Program-made: the position numbers and the translations under genes
Shown here: piece by piece, positions 14,284 through 22,066 of the stretch
Layout: each line of letters begins with the position of its first letter
Position numbering within the stretch: the stretch's first letter is position 1
Source of the DNA: Fibrobacterota bacterium
GTDB lineage: Bacteria > Fibrobacterota > Fibrobacteria > UBA5070
Reading direction: 5' to 3'
Assembly: GCA_016715065.1 (NCBI GenBank)
Contig: JADKBN010000003.1
Location: forward strand, 642,501-706,500
DNA: 64,000 nt
Notes under the pieces: generated by a model
The model's database searches: none
The model's input: only the letters and a program-made list of their open reading frames with translations
What the model was told of the DNA's origin: nothing

Positions 14284-17085
14284 ATGTGGGCCGAGGTGGT
14301 GGATGTGATCCACTGCGTCGCTGTGGTGTTCGGTTCCATGACCGTCTCTGCAGGAATCCTTCGGTCTCGGACCTTGGGTGGATTCGGTTTATCCATCTAC
14401 GTCAGCTGCCTTTTGGCCGTCCTGGTTCTCTCTTTGGTTTTTCGTTCACGTATTCCTCGGAAGGCGCGCTCCATCCTGGTCCTGGTTACGCTCACGATGG
14501 CGGTGCTCGGCGCGATGTTCCACATGGGGGCCCATGCCGCCGGCGCGGCACTACTTCCGGTGTTGGTGGTCATCGCATGGTTGATTTGGTCGCCAAGGGC
14601 TGCGTCCTGGCTCACGCTTGTCGTTGTGGCCGGATTTGCAGCGCTGGCCTTGGCGCATGTCGCTGGATGGGTCTCTGTTCCCTACGAGGTTCGATCGTTC
14701 GATCGCATGGCCTCCTTTTGGGTGAATCTCTTTGCGGTCTATCTGCTGGCGGGCGTGCTCATGTTCGGAGTCACCCATACGCTCTTGCGCAGGATGCGAA
14801 TCGCCATGGAGAGCGCAAACGAGGGCGAACAGCTGGTCAAGGGCAACCAGGAGCGTTTGGCGGAAATTCTAAGGGGAATCCACGATGTTGTTTTCCTCCA
14901 CGACCCGGCCACGGGATTGGTCTTGGAAGTCTTTGGACGCGTCAGGGAAATGTACGGATGCAACCCTGAAGATCTGATCGGGAAGGACGTGGAGGCGGTT
15001 TCCGCTGGGATCACCCCTTGGACCAGCGTGGAAGCCAAGGAGTGGTTGGACAGGGCCAAACAGAAGGGTATCGTGACCTTCCCCTGGAAGGCGCGTCGGA
15101 TGGATGGATCGATCTTCTGGGTGGAAGTGTCCATTCGTCCGATCCGTTTGATGGACGAAGAGAGGATCCTGGTGACGGTGAGCGATGTCGATGCCTTCAT
15201 GTCCGCCCAATCGGATCTCGCTTCGATCAACGCGGAGCTCGAGTCGCGCGTGGAGCTGCGAACCCTGGAGATCCAGCTGGAGCGCGAATCGGCGAAATCG
15301 TTCGCATACTCCGTTTCGCACGATCTCAGATCGCCGTTGCGAGCCATCAACGGATTCACGAAGATCCTGCGCGAAGACTTCGAGTCGACGTTGCCCCCGG
15401 AGGGCAGACAGGCGCTGGACCGCATCGAATCGGCCGCCGGGCGGATGGGGGGCTTGATCGAAGCGTTGCTTTCTCTGTCCAAGGTGGATCGCCACCCGAT
15501 CCATTCCGTCGAAGTGGATATTTTCCGTCTTGTACAGGAAGTTCGGGAAGAACTTTGCGCAGCCGGTCAATGCCCTTGCGAGAACGAAAATGCCTGCGGC
15601 TGCCAATGGACCGTCGTTGGTTTGCCTTCGGCTTCCACCGATCAGGTTCTGGCCCGGCTGGTGTTCTCCAACCTGATGGGGAACGCCTGCAAGTTCACCC
15701 TGGCCCACCGAAGTCCTTCCATCCGGGTCTTCTCGGAGGAGCGTTCGGACGGGATTTGGTACGGGGTTTCGGACAACGGGATGGGGTTCGACATGGCCTA
15801 TGCCGACAAGCTATTCCACGCGTTCCAGCGACTGCACCCCGACTCGGTCGAAGGCATCGGGATCGGATTGGCAACCGTGAAAAAAGCGCTCGACCGCCTG
15901 GGAGGAGCAATCGAGGCCGAAGGGATCGTGGGAGGTGGGGCGACGTTCCGCTTCCGGCTTGGTCCAGCAGCGAACGACACCCGCGACGACGTCGATTGGT
16001 CAGATCCTGACGGGAAGTCCGGTCTTGGCGATGGCTTGCTTGAGCTGCCCCACCGTGTAGCCGTCGATGTGCGTGAGGCTCGCCACCAGCGCCGCGTCGG
16101 CGCCGACGTCGGGCATGAGCACTTCGGCCATGTGCTGGGGGGTTCCGGCCCCGCCCGAGGCGATCACGGGAATGGAAACCGCCTGTGCGATCTTGCGGGT
16201 GATCTCCAGCTCGTAGCCGGCCTTGGTGCCATCGGCATCGATGGAGTTCAGGCAGATCTCGCCGGCGCCCAATTCTTCCACTCGCCTGGCCCAGGCCACG
16301 GCGTCGATTCCCGTGCGCTCGCGTCCGCCTTTGACCACGATTTCGTAGCCGCTGGGGGTCTGCTCGCAGGGGGACACCTTCAGAGCGTCCATTCCCAACA
16401 CGATGCATTGGTTTCCGAAGGCCCTGGCACCGTCGGAAATGATGGAGGGAGTGCGCACGGCCAGCGAGTTGAGCGAGACCTTTTCCGCTCCGGCCAGCAG
16501 CACGTCGCGCATGTCCTGGAGGTTGCGGATGCCGCCGCCTACGGAAAAGGGAATGAAAACGTGTTTGGCCACGCCGCGCACCATCTCGATGTCGATGGCG
16601 CGGTTTTCGGCGGAGGCGGTGATGTCGTAGAACACGAGCTCGTCGACCCCTTGGCGGTAGTACTCGGCGCCCATCTCGACCGGGTCGCCCAGGTCGAGGT
16701 TGCCCTCGAACTTCACCCCTTTGGTGACTTTGCCGTTTCGAACGTCCAGGCAGACGATCACGCGTTTGGCGAGCATGTCAGGGGTCCTTTGGGTCTATGG
16801 CTTCCAGGTTCCAAAATTGGACAACAGGCGCAGGCCAGTCTCGCCGCTCTTTTCGGTGTGGAACTGGGTGGCCACCACGTTGCCGCCATCGAGGATGCTC
16901 GCGAATTCCTGGCCGCCGTATTCCGTGGTTCCCAGGATGTTCATCGCTTGATCCGGGGCGGGATAGAACGAGTGCACGAAATAGAAATGCGAATCCTGGG
17001 CGATCCCTTGGAACAACGGGTGCGGGCGCACGAACCGCACCGGATTCCAGCCCATGTGCGGCACCTTGGGCCGAGGGGAGGGTAG
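14284..17085 (+). CDS. PAS sensor histidine kinase, frame open into his genes
   Basis: Membrane sensor kinase. Residues 1-170 hold about six hydrophobic segments. A PAS domain lies at about 190-300, followed by a coiled coil, a HisKA domain with S-V-S-H-D-L-R-S-P-L-R (phospho-His about 346) and a HATPase domain. The HATPase has N-L-M-G-N-A-C-K-F-T, D-N-G-M-G-F-D and G-I-G-I-G-L-A-T-V. Between HisKA and HATPase there are five cysteines (425, 430, 432, 438, 440). The recognisable protein ends near 15,990, but the frame has no stop until TAG at 17083-17085. It therefore runs antisense through all of hisF and into hisH, and the last ~360 residues are probably meaningless. The ATG at 14284 has GGAG close upstream; GTG 14248 is an alternative. 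Confidence 0.75.
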   Translation: MWAEVVDVIHCVAVVFGSMTVSAGILRSRTLGGFGLSIYVSCLLAVLVLSLVFRSRIPRKARSILVLVTLTMAVLGAMFHMGAHAAGAALLPVLVVIAWLIWSPRAASWLTLVVVAGFAALALAHVAGWVSVPYEVRSFDRMASFWVNLFAVYLLAGVLMFGVTHTLLRRMRIAMESANEGEQLVKGNQERLAEILRGIHDVVFLHDPATGLVLEVFGRVREMYGCNPEDLIGKDVEAVSAGITPWTSVEAKEWLDRAKQKGIVTFPWKARRMDGSIFWVEVSIRPIRLMDEERILVTVSDVDAFMSAQSDLASINAELESRVELRTLEIQLERESAKSFAYSVSHDLRSPLRAINGFTKILREDFESTLPPEGRQALDRIESAAGRMGGLIEALLSLSKVDRHPIHSVEVDIFRLVQEVREELCAAGQCPCENENACGCQWTVVGLPSASTDQVLARLVFSNLMGNACKFTLAHRSPSIRVFSEERSDGIWYGVSDNGMGFDMAYADKLFHAFQRLHPDSVEGIGIGLATVKKALDRLGGAIEAEGIVGGGATFRFRLGPAANDTRDDVDWSDPDGKSGLGDGLLELPHRVAVDVREARHQRRVGADVGHEHFGHVLGGSGPARGDHGNGNRLCDLAGDLQLVAGLGAIGIDGVQADLAGAQFFHSPGPGHGVDSRALASAFDHDFVAAGGLLAGGHLQSVHSQHDALVSEGPGTVGNDGGSAHGQRVERDLFRSGQQHVAHVLEVADAAAYGKGNENVFGHAAHHLDVDGAVFGGGGDVVEHELVDPLAVVLGAHLDRVAQVEVALELHPFGDFAVSNVQADDHAFGEHVRGPLGLWLPGSKIGQQAQASLAALFGVELGGHHVAAIEDAREFLAAVFRGSQDVHRLIRGGIERVHEIEMRILGDPLEQRVRAHEPHRIPAHVRHLGPRGG
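16000..16776 (-). CDS. hisF: Imidazole glycerol phosphate synthase subunit HisF
   Basis: TIM-barrel cyclase (258 aa) which, with HisH, converts PRFAR plus ammonia to imidazole glycerol phosphate and AICAR in histidine synthesis. It begins M-L-A-K-R-V-I-V-C-L-D-V with catalytic Asp11, and the second catalytic Asp is in V-L-G-M-D-A (about 130). The two phosphate-binding repeats S-V-G-G-G-I-R and A-S-G-G-A-G-T are intact. It is the last gene of ilvE-hisD-hisH-hisF and starts 18 bases after hisH. Its whole length lies antisense to the open frame of the sensor kinase. AICAR from this step feeds purine synthesis, which relates to the ZTP-controlled glyA. Confidence 0.97.
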   Translation of the reverse strand: MLAKRVIVCLDVRNGKVTKGVKFEGNLDLGDPVEMGAEYYRQGVDELVFYDITASAENRAIDIEMVRGVAKHVFIPFSVGGGIRNLQDMRDVLLAGAEKVSLNSLAVRTPSIISDGARAFGNQCIVLGMDALKVSPCEQTPSGYEIVVKGGRERTGIDAVAWARRVEELGAGEICLNSIDADGTKAGYELEITRKIAQAVSIPVIASGGAGTPQHMAEVLMPDVGADAALVASLTHIDGYTVGQLKQAIAKTGLPVRI

Positions 17086-17421
17086 GAGGGAGAAGTCGAA
17101 CCGCTTGACCTGGCCCGGGAGGATCCCGAGGCAGTCCACGCCGCCGTCTTCCTCCGAGCGCTCCAGCAGAATTTGACATCCGATGCAGATGCCCAGCACG
17201 GGGACGCCGCGACGCACCACGTCCACCAGGGCCTGGTCCATTCCCTTGCTGCGCAGGTTTTCCATGGCCGAACCCGCCGCGCCGACTCCGGGGAACACCA
17301 CCCGATCCGCCTTGCGGACCACGTCGGGGTCGTCGGAAATGGAGTGGGGGACGCCCACCTTGGACAAGGCAAGCGATACCGAGGTGAGGTTTCCCGCCTT
17401 GTAGTCGACAAGAATCGTCAC
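16795..17421 (-). CDS. hisH: Imidazole glycerol phosphate synthase subunit HisH
   Basis: Class I glutamine amidotransferase subunit (208 aa) that supplies ammonia to HisF. It begins V-T-I-L-V-D-Y-K-A-G-N-L, with the family's D-Y-x-x-G-N. P-G-V-G-A-A-G-S-A-M follows, then the nucleophile motif G-I-C-I-G-C-Q (usually G-I-C-L-G-M-Q; the nucleophile is the first Cys). The C-terminal triad segment T-Q-F-H-T-E-K-S-G has Thr where Pro is usual (F-H-P-E-K-S). The GTG start at 17421 overlaps the hisD stop as GTGA; the frame is open far upstream but only inside hisD. All catalytic residues seem present. Confidence 0.94.
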   Translation of the reverse strand: MTILVDYKAGNLTSVSLALSKVGVPHSISDDPDVVRKADRVVFPGVGAAGSAMENLRSKGMDQALVDVVRRGVPVLGICIGCQILLERSEEDGGVDCLGILPGQVKRFDFSLLPSPRPKVPHMGWNPVRFVRPHPLFQGIAQDSHFYFVHSFYPAPDQAMNILGTTEYGGQEFASILDGGNVVATQFHTEKSGETGLRLLSNFGTWKP

Positions 17422-18800
17422 TTGCTTCTCCGCGGCTTGGCGACCTTGGAAGGGCGCGAGACCGGGCGCGCGCGACGAGGCGCCGCTTTGGAGGCGGGCT
17501 GTGTGGCCGCCTTGGCCGCGGGCAGGCGCAGGCGGATCGCTTCGGCGTGGTGGTGGAAGCCTTCGGCGTCCGCGAGGGCGGCGATGTGGGGTCCGTCGGC
17601 GGCCAGCGCCTGGGGACCGTACAACAGGAGGCTGGTGCGCTTGATGAAGTCGTAGACTCCCAGCGGCGAGGCGAACCGCGCCGTCCCGTTGGTGGGAAGG
17701 ATGTGGTTGGGGCCGGCCATGTAGTCGCCGACAGATTCTGCCGTCCATGGGCCGACGAAGATGGCGCCCGCGTTGTGCAGGCCCTCCAGGATCTCCTTGG
17801 CGTTGGTGGACAGGATTTCGGCGTGTTCCGGAGCGATGCGGTTGGCCACCTCCAGCGCGATGGTCCAGTTGGGACAGACCATCAGGAGTCCGAACCGCGA
17901 CAAGGCGACTTCGAGCTCTTTCTTTTTGGGGGAGGCCTCGAACTGGCGCTGCATGGCATCGGAAAGAGCCTTGGCTGCCACGGCGCTGGTGGTGAGCGCC
18001 ACGGCCGACTCGTAGCCTGATCCGTGTTCGGCCTGCGAGAGCAGGTCTGCCGCGACCCATTCCACATTGGAGGATTCGTCGAAAAAGACCAGGATTTCGG
18101 AAGGGCCCGCGATGTTGTCGATATCCACCGTGCCGAACACTTCCCGCTTGGCGATGGAAGCCCACACGTTGCACGGCCCCACGATCTTGTCCACCCGCTC
18201 GATCCCTTTGCCGCCATAGGCCAGCAAACCGATTGCCTGGGCCCCACCGATGGCGTAGACCTCTTCGATGGCCAACTCGCGCAGCGCGAAGGCGACCGCG
18301 GGATCGAGTCCGTGAGGGCAGGGAGTGACGACCACGATTTCGCGCACGCCCGCCACGATGGCCGGGACGGCGCTCATGATGACCGTGCTGGGATAGACCC
18401 CTGCTCCACCCGGAACATAGAGGCCCACCCGACGCAGCGGCGCGATCCGCATGCCCAGCCATTGGCCGGAGTCTCCTTCCAGCACCCAGGATTCCTCGAT
18501 CTGGCGTTCGTGGAAGGTGCGCACCTGTCGAATCGAGCGCTTGATGGCTTCCTGGACGGCCTTGGGGCATTTGTTCGCCGCAGCCTCGACGGTTTTTGTC
18601 GAAAGACGAAGGGGCTGTTTCGGACCCAACCCATCGAAGGAGCGGGCATACTCCGTGGCGGCGACCAGTCCGCGTTCGCGCACATCCGAAAGGATGACGC
18701 GAACCCTGGCTTCGATTTCAGGAGAGGGAGCGGTTTTCCGCCCCACGATCAGCTTCAGCCGAGCTGCGGCCTTTGTGCCGGAAAGGGCAGGGAAGATCAT
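17418..18800 (-). CDS. hisD: Histidinol dehydrogenase
   Basis: Zinc enzyme (460 aa) that oxidises L-histidinol to L-histidine in two NAD-dependent steps. Characteristic segments are P-L-R-R-V-G-L-Y-V-P-G-G, then I-G-G-A-Q-A-I-G-L-L-A-Y-G. The zinc-site region follows with G-P-S-E-I, A-D-L-L-S-Q-A-E-H and I-A-P-E-H-A-E-I (E-H-L-E-I in most homologues), then G-D-Y-M-A-G-P-N-H. The last ~30 residues form an Ala/Pro/Arg/Lys-rich basic tail beyond the normal end of the fold, which is unusual. The ATG at 18800 overlaps the ilvE stop as ATGA. Confidence 0.96.
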   Translation of the reverse strand: MIFPALSGTKAAARLKLIVGRKTAPSPEIEARVRVILSDVRERGLVAATEYARSFDGLGPKQPLRLSTKTVEAAANKCPKAVQEAIKRSIRQVRTFHERQIEESWVLEGDSGQWLGMRIAPLRRVGLYVPGGAGVYPSTVIMSAVPAIVAGVREIVVVTPCPHGLDPAVAFALRELAIEEVYAIGGAQAIGLLAYGGKGIERVDKIVGPCNVWASIAKREVFGTVDIDNIAGPSEILVFFDESSNVEWVAADLLSQAEHGSGYESAVALTTSAVAAKALSDAMQRQFEASPKKKELEVALSRFGLLMVCPNWTIALEVANRIAPEHAEILSTNAKEILEGLHNAGAIFVGPWTAESVGDYMAGPNHILPTNGTARFASPLGVYDFIKRTSLLLYGPQALAADGPHIAALADAEGFHHHAEAIRLRLPAAKAATQPASKAAPRRARPVSRPSKVAKPRRSK

Positions 18801-19687
18801 GCAGAGAGTCCCGGGATCGGTGCGCCGTCCACGCGCGTCAGTTGTTGGAAGTCGGCCAAAAGCCCCTTGAATACGGGGCCAACGGAGCCTTCGCCGATGG
18901 CGCGGCCGTCGACCTTCACCACGGGGATGAGCTCGGCGCCAGTGCCCGTGAGGAACATTTCCTGCGAGGTGTAGATGTCGAAGCGCGACATCCGTTCCTC
19001 GCGCACTTCGATGCCCTTTTTGCGGGCCAGGTCGATCACGGCGTTGCGGGTGATTCCTTCCAGTGCCCCTTCGGTGGCGGGCGGGGTCACGAGTTTGCCG
19101 TTTCGCAAGATGAACAGGTTGTCGCCTGTGCATTCGGCCACGTAGCCCTGCAGGTTCAGCATGACCGCTTCCTGCACGCCAGCGCGGATGGCCTCCATCT
19201 TGGCCATGATGTTGTTCATGTAGTTGAGGCTCTTGATCCGCGGATTGAGCGCCTCTGGGTGGTTGCGGGGAGTGGCCACCGTCACGATGTCCAGGCCCAC
19301 CTGGTAGAGTTCCTGGGGATAGAGCTGGATGGTGGCGGCGATGCACACGATGCTCGCCTTTTTGCACAGGTACGGATTCAAGCCCAGATCGCCCACGCCG
19401 CGGCTGACCACCAGCCGGATGTACCCGTTGGCGATGGAGTTGCGGCGACAGGATTCTACCACGATGGCCGACATTTCCGCCTTGGTGACCGGGATCACCA
19501 GTCCGATGGCCTTGGCGGAATCGTACAGGCGTTCGATGTGGGGCTCCAACTTGAAGACCTTGCCGTGGTATGCCCGGATGCCTTCGAAGACGCCGTCTCC
19601 GTACAGGAAGCCATGGTCGAACACCGAGACCTTCGCTTCGCTTTTGGTAAAGAATTCGCCGTCGATGTAGATCAGTTGCTCGGACAT
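18797..19687 (-). CDS. ilvE: Class IV aminotransferase, branched-chain type
   Basis: PLP-dependent fold-type IV transaminase of 296 aa. The N-terminus has the family's Y-I-D-G-E-F, then V-F-D-H-G-F-L-Y-G-D-G-V-F-E-G-I-R. The PLP lysine is in R-I-K-S-L-N-Y-M-N-N, followed by E-A-V-M-L-N-x-x-G-Y-V-A-E-C-T-G-D-N and T-G-T-G-A-E-L-I-P. This pattern fits branched-chain amino-acid aminotransferase (IlvE); D-amino-acid transaminase is a less likely alternative. It is the first gene of the ilvE-hisDHF unit, and each of the first two junctions is a four-base overlap. Confidence 0.9.
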   Translation of the reverse strand: MSEQLIYIDGEFFTKSEAKVSVFDHGFLYGDGVFEGIRAYHGKVFKLEPHIERLYDSAKAIGLVIPVTKAEMSAIVVESCRRNSIANGYIRLVVSRGVGDLGLNPYLCKKASIVCIAATIQLYPQELYQVGLDIVTVATPRNHPEALNPRIKSLNYMNNIMAKMEAIRAGVQEAVMLNLQGYVAECTGDNLFILRNGKLVTPPATEGALEGITRNAVIDLARKKGIEVREERMSRFDIYTSQEMFLTGTGAELIPVVKVDGRAIGEGSVGPVFKGLLADFQQLTRVDGAPIPGLSA

Positions 19688-19723
19688 GGAGTCTCCTCGT
19701 TCAGACGATGGAATCGAACAAAT

Positions 19724-20335
19724 TTAAACGACTTGTGAAAAGCCTCGGCGAGGCTCGACCACCATGGTGCCCGACCAGATGTCCTGCAGGGTCCGGCGGT
19801 CGGGCCGCACGATGCCCAACACCAGGGAGCCCAGGAACAGCAGTCCGCTGAATTGCTGGAGATCCAGCCATCGGGAGGGCTCGGTCATGGAAATGGTCTG
19901 GAATTTGTCCCAGAGGGCTTGGACTTCTTCCGGGGTGGGATCGCCCACCGGAAACGGCGGGATCAGCGGAAGAAGCTCCGCGTAGCGCAGGCAAAGCAAA
20001 ATCACGATGGCCAAGGGCAGGACTTGGCGCTGGAGGGCGTCCACCCAATCCAGGCGCCGGTTGTCCAGGGAGACCACCGAGATCGAGAGCAACCTCTTGC
20101 CGACGGAGGCCTGCCACTTCCAGGTGAACACAGCCTGGAGGATGGGGTAGAGCAGGAACATCGCGGCCAGCGGACCGATGTTCTTGTTGCGGAACGTGGC
20201 CTGGATGGCCAGTTCGAGCGGGTAATAGAACACCACGACGAAAAACAGGAGGTCGAGGATTTTGGCCGACGCCCTTCGCCAGAGCGAAGCCGTGCGCCAT
20301 GTTGGTTGGATCGATGGGGTTTCCACCCGGGCCAA
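19724..20335 (-). CDS. RDD family membrane protein
   Basis: Integral membrane protein of about 203 aa with the RDD layout. An N-terminal R-R-A-S-A-K-I-L-D-L-L-F begins the first membrane helix, a second helix follows, then A-S-V-G-K-R-L-L-S-I-S-V-V (the conserved G-K-x-x-x-x-x-V-V loop), then two more hydrophobic segments. The late R-P-D-R-R-T-L-Q-D-I-W-S-G-T motif is typical of the family. Function is unknown; RDD proteins are often transport-related. I used the TTG at 20335, with a weak GGGA upstream; a GTG at 20326 is possible. It is divergent from the DUF4301 gene. Confidence 0.82.
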   Translation of the reverse strand: MARVETPSIQPTWRTASLWRRASAKILDLLFFVVVFYYPLELAIQATFRNKNIGPLAAMFLLYPILQAVFTWKWQASVGKRLLSISVVSLDNRRLDWVDALQRQVLPLAIVILLCLRYAELLPLIPPFPVGDPTPEEVQALWDKFQTISMTEPSRWLDLQQFSGLLFLGSLVLGIVRPDRRTLQDIWSGTMVVEPRRGFSQVV

Positions 20336-20407
20336 TGTAAGTTCCCGGGTGTCGAACTCCCTCAGTCCATCTTCGAGCCAAGGCAGGACACATTGCGGCA
20401 GGAACTC

Positions 20408-21844
20408 TTGAACGACCAAGATCTCGCGTATTTGGAATCCCGAGGGATTTCCAAAGTGGAAGCCACCAAACAGATCCGGCTGTTGGAAGAGGGAGTGAAA
20501 GCTCCGGTGCTCTCTCGGGCCGCGACGGTCGGTGATGGGATCGTCCGTTGCCCGGTCGAGCAGTTGGACAGCCTCCTGGCGGACCTCGACCAGGCCGCGT
20601 CGGATGGGAAAATCGGGTTTTTCGTTCCCGCCAGCGGGGCCGCCAGCCGCATGTTCGCGGGTCCCGCCCAGCTGTTGGCGGGTACGCACCCCGATCCGGA
20701 AGGGGAAGCCAAGAAGCTCCGGCGGTTGGCGCAAGCCCCTGTGGTCCAGAGGAACCTTTGGGAAAAGGGTGTGGACCCGGATGACGCCCAGGGGATCGCG
20801 ACGCTTCTGATCAAGGAGTCCCCCGAAGGATACGGCTGGGCGGCAAGGCCCAAGGCCTTCGTTCCGTTCCATGAGGATCCGGAGCCAAGTTTTCCGCTGC
20901 GCACTCCGCTGGAGGAACAAATCGCGGAATCCGCGGAAATCCTGGGCAAGCGAGGCCATGGCACCGTCCATTTCACGCTTGCCGAGGGTTGGCCCTTGCC
21001 CGCGCATTTCGATGACACCTGCCGGACCTTGGGCCGACGCCACGGTGGGGACGTGGTGGCCGGGGCGTCGTTGCAGTCGCCTGCCACGGACACGTTGTCG
21101 TTGGAATCCGATGGAACGTTGGTCCGGGACAAGGAAGGGCGCCCTGCGCTGCGCGCGGGAGGTCATGGTTCTTTGTTGGGCAATCTCGGGATGACTCCAG
21201 GTGCTGTTGTGTTGGTCAAGAACATCGACAACATCCAGCCGGATGCTCGTCGGCCATACGTGGTTCCGTGGCGGCGCCGATTGGGAGCCCTTGCCCTGGC
21301 CTTGAAGTTCCGTGCAGAGCGGTTTTTGGAAACGGGCGATGCAAAGCCGTTGCGCGAATTGGCTGCGGCTGTGGGGATGGGGTTGCCCTCAACGGACGCG
21401 GAGTTGCGCGTTCAAGTGGACCGTCCTTTGCGCGTAGCCGGCATGGTCCCGAACGTGGGTGAACCAGGTGGAGGACCTTTTTGGGTCGTGACAGAGGACG
21501 GAGAGCGTCTGGAGATCGTGGAGCAATCGGAAGTCGACCAGGCGCAGAAGGGGCTGCTTGCGGGCTCCACCCATTTCAATCCTGTCGAGCTGGCCTGCTG
21601 TCTGGACAAACCGGATGGGAGCCGGTATGACCTTGACCTGTACGTGGATCCATCGCGGGCGTTTCTGTCCAAAAAGCCTTCCCCACGCGGCGAGTTGCGG
21701 GTGTTCGAGCGTCCCGGCCTCTGGAACGGAGCGATGTCCGGTTGGTGGACCGTGTTCCTCGAGATTCCCCTGGATACTTTCTTGCCTGCCAAGACCATCC
21801 ATGATCTCGCGCATCCCTGGCGATTGGAAATCGATCGAGCCTAA
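20408..21844 (+). CDS. DUF4301 family protein
   Basis: Cytosolic protein of 478 aa matching DUF4301. It begins N-D-Q-D-L-A-Y-L-E-S-R-G-I-S, as family members do. A G-F-F-V-P-A-S-G-A-A-S-R-M-F segment follows, reminiscent of a sugar-nucleotide binding loop, then a middle K-A-F-V-P-F-H and a G-H-G-S-L-L-G-N-L segment. The fold has been suggested to be nucleotidyltransferase-like, but I know of no proven reaction. The start is a TTG at 20408 with AGGA a few bases upstream; another TTG at 20393 is possible. Confidence 0.85.
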   Translation: MNDQDLAYLESRGISKVEATKQIRLLEEGVKAPVLSRAATVGDGIVRCPVEQLDSLLADLDQAASDGKIGFFVPASGAASRMFAGPAQLLAGTHPDPEGEAKKLRRLAQAPVVQRNLWEKGVDPDDAQGIATLLIKESPEGYGWAARPKAFVPFHEDPEPSFPLRTPLEEQIAESAEILGKRGHGTVHFTLAEGWPLPAHFDDTCRTLGRRHGGDVVAGASLQSPATDTLSLESDGTLVRDKEGRPALRAGGHGSLLGNLGMTPGAVVLVKNIDNIQPDARRPYVVPWRRRLGALALALKFRAERFLETGDAKPLRELAAAVGMGLPSTDAELRVQVDRPLRVAGMVPNVGEPGGGPFWVVTEDGERLEIVEQSEVDQAQKGLLAGSTHFNPVELACCLDKPDGSRYDLDLYVDPSRAFLSKKPSPRGELRVFERPGLWNGAMSGWWTVFLEIPLDTFLPAKTIHDLAHPWRLEIDRA

Positions 21845-21877
21845 GATCGGCAAAAGGAAGGTGGCATACCGTTACAA

Positions 21878-21895
21878 TTGGTGACAAAATGGCGA
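21878..21895 (+). promoter_or_regulatory. Candidate sigma-54 promoter of amt (1)
   Basis: The sequence has TTGG at 21878-21881, ten bases, then GC at 21892-21893, the invariant GG-N10-GC spacing of -24/-12 promoters. The -24 part is preceded by CAA (CAATTGG), as at the other nitrogen genes of the window. The -12 part reads TGGC rather than TTGC, so the site is weak. The ammonium transporter start is about 170 bases downstream. Confidence 0.45.
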
Positions 21896-22066
21896 AATGC
21901 TAGACAATGTCGCCAATTTGACGATGACACCGGGCAATGTCGAGCCATTCCGGGAAGGGTGCGGAGTCTCGTATCGATTGGTCTGGTTCTTGCATTCCCT
22001 TGGATTCGTCACCGACCTATGGTTCGATGGGTCGAACCCTCCACCTTCCTTCAGAAGGACGCGATC

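Noticed and set aside
15018..16010. 330-codon plus-strand frame inside the kinase gene
   Set aside because: It is a shadow of the kinase with no recognisable motif. Only its stop at 16008-16010 is of interest, as the likely old end of the kinase.
17421..19367. Very long minus-strand frames continuing upstream of hisD and hisH
   Set aside because: They lie inside ilvE and hisD in another frame; the real starts are the overlapping ATG/GTG codons, and GC-rich DNA rarely contains stops.
21861..21876. TGGCATACCGTTACA as a sigma-54 promoter of amt (1)
   Set aside because: The GC of the -12 element is missing at the correct spacing; the site 17 bases further on fits better.
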